Of a DNA stretch of 64,000 bases, positions 61,858 to 64,000 are shown piece after piece. Numbering within the stretch: the stretch's first letter is position 1; each line of letters opens with the position of its first letter. The position numbers were made by a program, and so were the translations under genes. The DNA comes from GCA-2709075 sp038146865 (lineage in GTDB: Bacteria; Pseudomonadota; Alphaproteobacteria; MPNO01; UBA2964), in contig JAYQSL010000002.1 in NCBI GenBank assembly GCA_038146865.1, forward strand, positions 558,001 through 622,000, read 5' to 3'. Under the pieces are notes generated by a model. That model searched no databases. It had not been told where the DNA came from and worked only from the letters and a program-made list of their open reading frames with translations.

Positions 61858-62481
61858 TCAATCTCGTCTTAAACTTGTGTCCGCAAGTTTCGTATCCTGG
61901 CCTCGGACGGGATTGTCAACCGCCTCCTCTAAACTCAAATAAGGCTTCCATTCCTCCGGTGGGCGGATATCACTTCCGTCCCATTTAACTTTGTCCAGGG
62001 CATAAAACACCTCCAGACGGTGACCATCGGGGTCTCGAAATTCCACTGACACCTGAGCCCCAGCTCTGCGTCGGCCATCAAAATCAACCTCTACCCCGTG
62101 CCCCTCCAGATGCTCGCGCATCTTAAAAACCTCATCAATTGTCGCCACCTCGAAAGCGATGTGGTGCAGCTCTTCATGAGGTGTTGGTCCCTTCGCCGTC
62201 CCAACAAGCCCGATACCATGGTGGTCTTCATTAAACCTCATGAAGACCATCTTCCCTTTCTGCATGCTCTCTGGATAGACATCAGAGACTTTAAAACCCA
62301 AGACCTTTGTGTAAAATTCTACCGAACGCTCCACGTCTTGGACAATCATGACGATGTGACCCATCTTAAAAATATTAAAGGGTAAGGTTTCTGGAGGCTC
62401 AATCGCTTTAATGCGGTCTATCTCGGGATCATTAATGGCGTCTAAATCCACGTTTCTGATGTTTTTGATACGTTCTTCCAT
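61858..62481 (-). CDS. VOC family (extradiol-like) protein
   Basis: Glyoxalase/bleomycin-resistance/dioxygenase fold protein of 207 residues. It has a complete H-H-E metal set: His42 (MGHIVMIV), His107 (LHHIAFEV) and Glu157 (HRLEVFYA), as in type I extradiol dioxygenases, so real catalysis is likely. The FRDPDGHRLEVFY end is typical of catechol 2,3-dioxygenase-like proteins. Upstream of the split ThDP decarboxylase genes, so a ring-cleavage or isomerase step in the same pathway is a reasonable inference. C-terminal 40 residues extend past the domain. Confidence 0.88.
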   Translation of the reverse strand: MEERIKNIRNVDLDAINDPEIDRIKAIEPPETLPFNIFKMGHIVMIVQDVERSVEFYTKVLGFKVSDVYPESMQKGKMVFMRFNEDHHGIGLVGTAKGPTPHEELHHIAFEVATIDEVFKMREHLEGHGVEVDFDGRRRAGAQVSVEFRDPDGHRLEVFYALDKVKWDGSDIRPPEEWKPYLSLEEAVDNPVRGQDTKLADTSLRRD

Positions 62482-62768
62482 TTTGATCCCCCAAACTTTT
62501 CTCAGCAGAAAAAACAGCCATTCCCACTATGCGGTTTTTTTGATCTCCCGCCTAGTGGCGCACGCTATAATTTAAACCTCAACCATGGGCGGTCTGGTTA
62601 CCTGATTCCATATCAATGGCTATCATAAATTAGAACGCAAATAATGTACGCTTCTTATACATTCGATTTTGATATGGGTCTTGTTTGCCTCTTTCCAATT
62701 TTATGAGACGTTAATATTCCTCTCTAGAATTGCCTTCGTGAAACGTCTTAGAGATCCATGGGTAAATA
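62482..62768. promoter_or_regulatory. divergent intergenic region with inverted repeats
   Basis: The 287-base gap between the VOC operon (minus) and the winged-helix gene (plus) must hold both promoters. Two inverted repeats are visible: AATGTA and TACATT at 62643-62648 and 62658-62663 (9-base spacer), and AGACGTT and AACGTCT at 62706-62712 and 62742-62748. Either could be an operator for the adjacent regulator. This is inference; no RNA gene is recognised here. Confidence 0.35.
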
Positions 62769-63410
62769 ATGACTAAGTGGTACAAATATGGGAGCATTAA
62801 GGGATCTGTTCGTCCTGTATATGATGCTATCGACCGAGGTGAAGACCCGCTAAGGCTCAGGATCAAAATTAAGTTTTCCGAGGCCGAGGACTATAGAAAA
62901 TACTTAAAGTCAATTACCGCCGGACGAATGGCAGCTCTATTATCATGGCGCGAGCTAAATAGTTTCCCTGAAATAGCGGCATTCCGAGATCCTACCCCAG
63001 GCACTATTCTGTGGTTCTCTCTCATGCGTGATTTCTATAATGATATCCCAACCGATCGTACGTCGGTTCTCGGGGATATGGGGGCAAGCTATAGAACCAG
63101 CGAGATGGTGATAAGAGAGGCTATAGCGGGTGGGGCTATTGTCTCTGAGGCCGATCCGGAAGATCGGCGACGCAGCATTCTATTTCCGTCTATTATGACC
63201 GTAAACACCTATGAATTTGTATTGATGCCAAAATACTTAGAGGCCCTGCGCGAAAATGTCGGCGAGACAAAGTGGGCGAATACCGTGCAAATATTGGAAA
63301 AGCTGCGTTTCTTTGAGCAATTAAGGGAAGAACACGTTCCAGAAATGCTCCGTTTGCAAGTCGCAGCAAGACAACAAAAAATTAAAATAGACTTAAGTCG
63401 ACAGGAATAG
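62769..63410 (+). CDS. putative winged-helix (MarR-like) regulator
   Basis: 213-residue protein without signal peptide. The segment 96-142 (DRTSVLGDMGASYRTSEMVIREAIAGGAIVSEADPEDRRRSILFPS) looks like helix-turn-helix plus wing, with the D-R-R-R-S wing pattern of MarR family. The N-terminal and C-terminal segments are helical, as for a dimerisation domain. I cannot assign a target. Its position opposite the VOC and split ThDP decarboxylase operon suggests it controls that operon. It is the only clear transcription-factor candidate in the window. Confidence 0.6.
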   Translation: MTKWYKYGSIKGSVRPVYDAIDRGEDPLRLRIKIKFSEAEDYRKYLKSITAGRMAALLSWRELNSFPEIAAFRDPTPGTILWFSLMRDFYNDIPTDRTSVLGDMGASYRTSEMVIREAIAGGAIVSEADPEDRRRSILFPSIMTVNTYEFVLMPKYLEALRENVGETKWANTVQILEKLRFFEQLREEHVPEMLRLQVAARQQKIKIDLSRQE

Positions 63411-63682
63411 ATACTACGCCTTATTAATCAATTAGGGTCCGGAGTCCTGCCAACCCAACCAACGCTGGGTCAATGCAACTCGATAGGAAATCAATATGTC
63501 CAAGAGATAGGAACCTGACTTCAGACTAATAATTCAAAAGAACCACTTAAAGCAGAATATATCCAATTGATATTTGGGCCATCATTGCTAATCAAAGCAA
63601 AGTTCATTTTTAAATAAATAGATCTTATTTTTTGTAGACGAAAAATGTATAAAACATTCAATATTTCCATATATTTAAATAT

Positions 63683-64000
63683 ATGAGAGATATTTTTAAA
63701 TTTTCTGGCAGAATATCTAAAAAATATTATTTAAAATATATTTCTTTGTTTTTGATATTATTTATAATTATTTTTCTGTTACAGGTTTATATACCAAAGG
63801 AAATAATATTTATTTTTTCCACCGTGATATTTTGTTTTGTTGGCCCGTTAACAGTCCGACGACTGCATGACGTTGGGGTTACTGGTCACTGGCTCTGGAT
63901 TACACCGTGCTTGGGTTTTATCGGATATTTTGATTGGATTGCCTTTGGATCCGTAACAGGAAGCGCATTAATATTTTTAGTCTTTCACGCGGGGCTACTA
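63683..64000 (+). CDS. DUF805 family membrane protein (3' partial)
   Basis: 106 visible codons from ATG 63683, open to the window end. FSGRISKKYYLKY at the start and RRLHDVGVTGHWLW at about residues 59-72 are the DUF805 signatures; three hydrophobic segments flank them. The coding and upstream sequence is strikingly AT-rich compared with its surroundings, with codons like ATA, TTA and AAA dominating. No ribosome-binding site is obvious. The family is of unknown function and often sits in phage or transferred regions. The 3' end, beyond position 64000, is missing. Confidence 0.85.
   Translation, partial: MRDIFKFSGRISKKYYLKYISLFLILFIIIFLLQVYIPKEIIFIFSTVIFCFVGPLTVRRLHDVGVTGHWLWITPCLGFIGYFDWIAFGSVTGSALIFLVFHAGLL

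Overview
The window looks like a chromosomal piece of an uncultured alphaproteobacterium with moderate GC. The housekeeping block at 54.3-60.6 kb (ispB divergent from DUF2007-trmN6-S49 peptidase-small protein-glyQ-glyS) is an arrangement I associate with Alphaproteobacteria, and typA at the left edge fits. I saw no rRNA, tRNA, IS element, phage gene or CRISPR array. No gap between genes exceeds 300 bases.

Layout: typA (partial) and an unrecognised gene (0-2.4 kb); a tripartite tricarboxylate transporter (TTT) followed by two tandem alpha/beta hydrolases (2.6-7.6 kb); scattered catabolic enzymes, namely aldo/keto reductase, isochorismatase-like hydrolase and deacetylase (7.7-10.4 kb); a minus-strand operon joining a three-subunit, cobalt-type nitrile or thiocyanate hydratase to a molybdenum hydroxylase large subunit and an AhpD-fold protein (10.5-14.7 kb); a mixed region with two cytoplasmic dihydroxyphthalate-decarboxylase-like proteins, LLM and FAD oxidoreductases, pirin, TauD, OCD, MBL, YciI and ADH (14.9-27.9 kb); DUF350, a trypsin-like protease and a frameshifted Ni/Co transporter (28.0-30.1 kb); a roughly 12-kb minus-strand run of lyase, aconitase-type LeuC/LeuD, UbiD decarboxylase, molybdenum hydroxylase, crotonase, hydrolase, BisC-like molybdoenzyme and YciI (42.1-30.1 kb); a plus-strand run of hydrolase, cupin, ArsC, oligopeptidase B and 5-FCL (42.3-46.9 kb); citryl-CoA lyase plus class III CoA-transferase between two TauD genes (47.9-51.6 kb); ADH-cupin-FAH (51.7-54.3 kb); the housekeeping block; a split ThDP decarboxylase plus VOC protein (60.7-62.5 kb); a winged-helix-like regulator; and an AT-rich end with a partial DUF805 gene.

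Functionally this is mainly accessory catabolism: uptake of carboxylates, hydrolysis of esters, amides and nitriles, molybdenum hydroxylation, prFMN decarboxylation, aconitase/lyase chemistry and non-heme iron oxygenation. A plausible theme is oxidation of aromatic or N-heteroaromatic carboxylates and nitriles, but no substrate can be proved from sequence.

The most informative anomalies are three genes broken by a single extra base, each in a 4-base homopolymer (29806-29809, 37210-37213, 47158-47161), and a decayed mosaic at 41767-42152. There the first 24 codons of a phthalate-dioxygenase-type Rieske gene (with two stops) abut the C-terminal remnant of a ThDP enzyme, directly upstream of the lyase/aconitase/UbiD operon.
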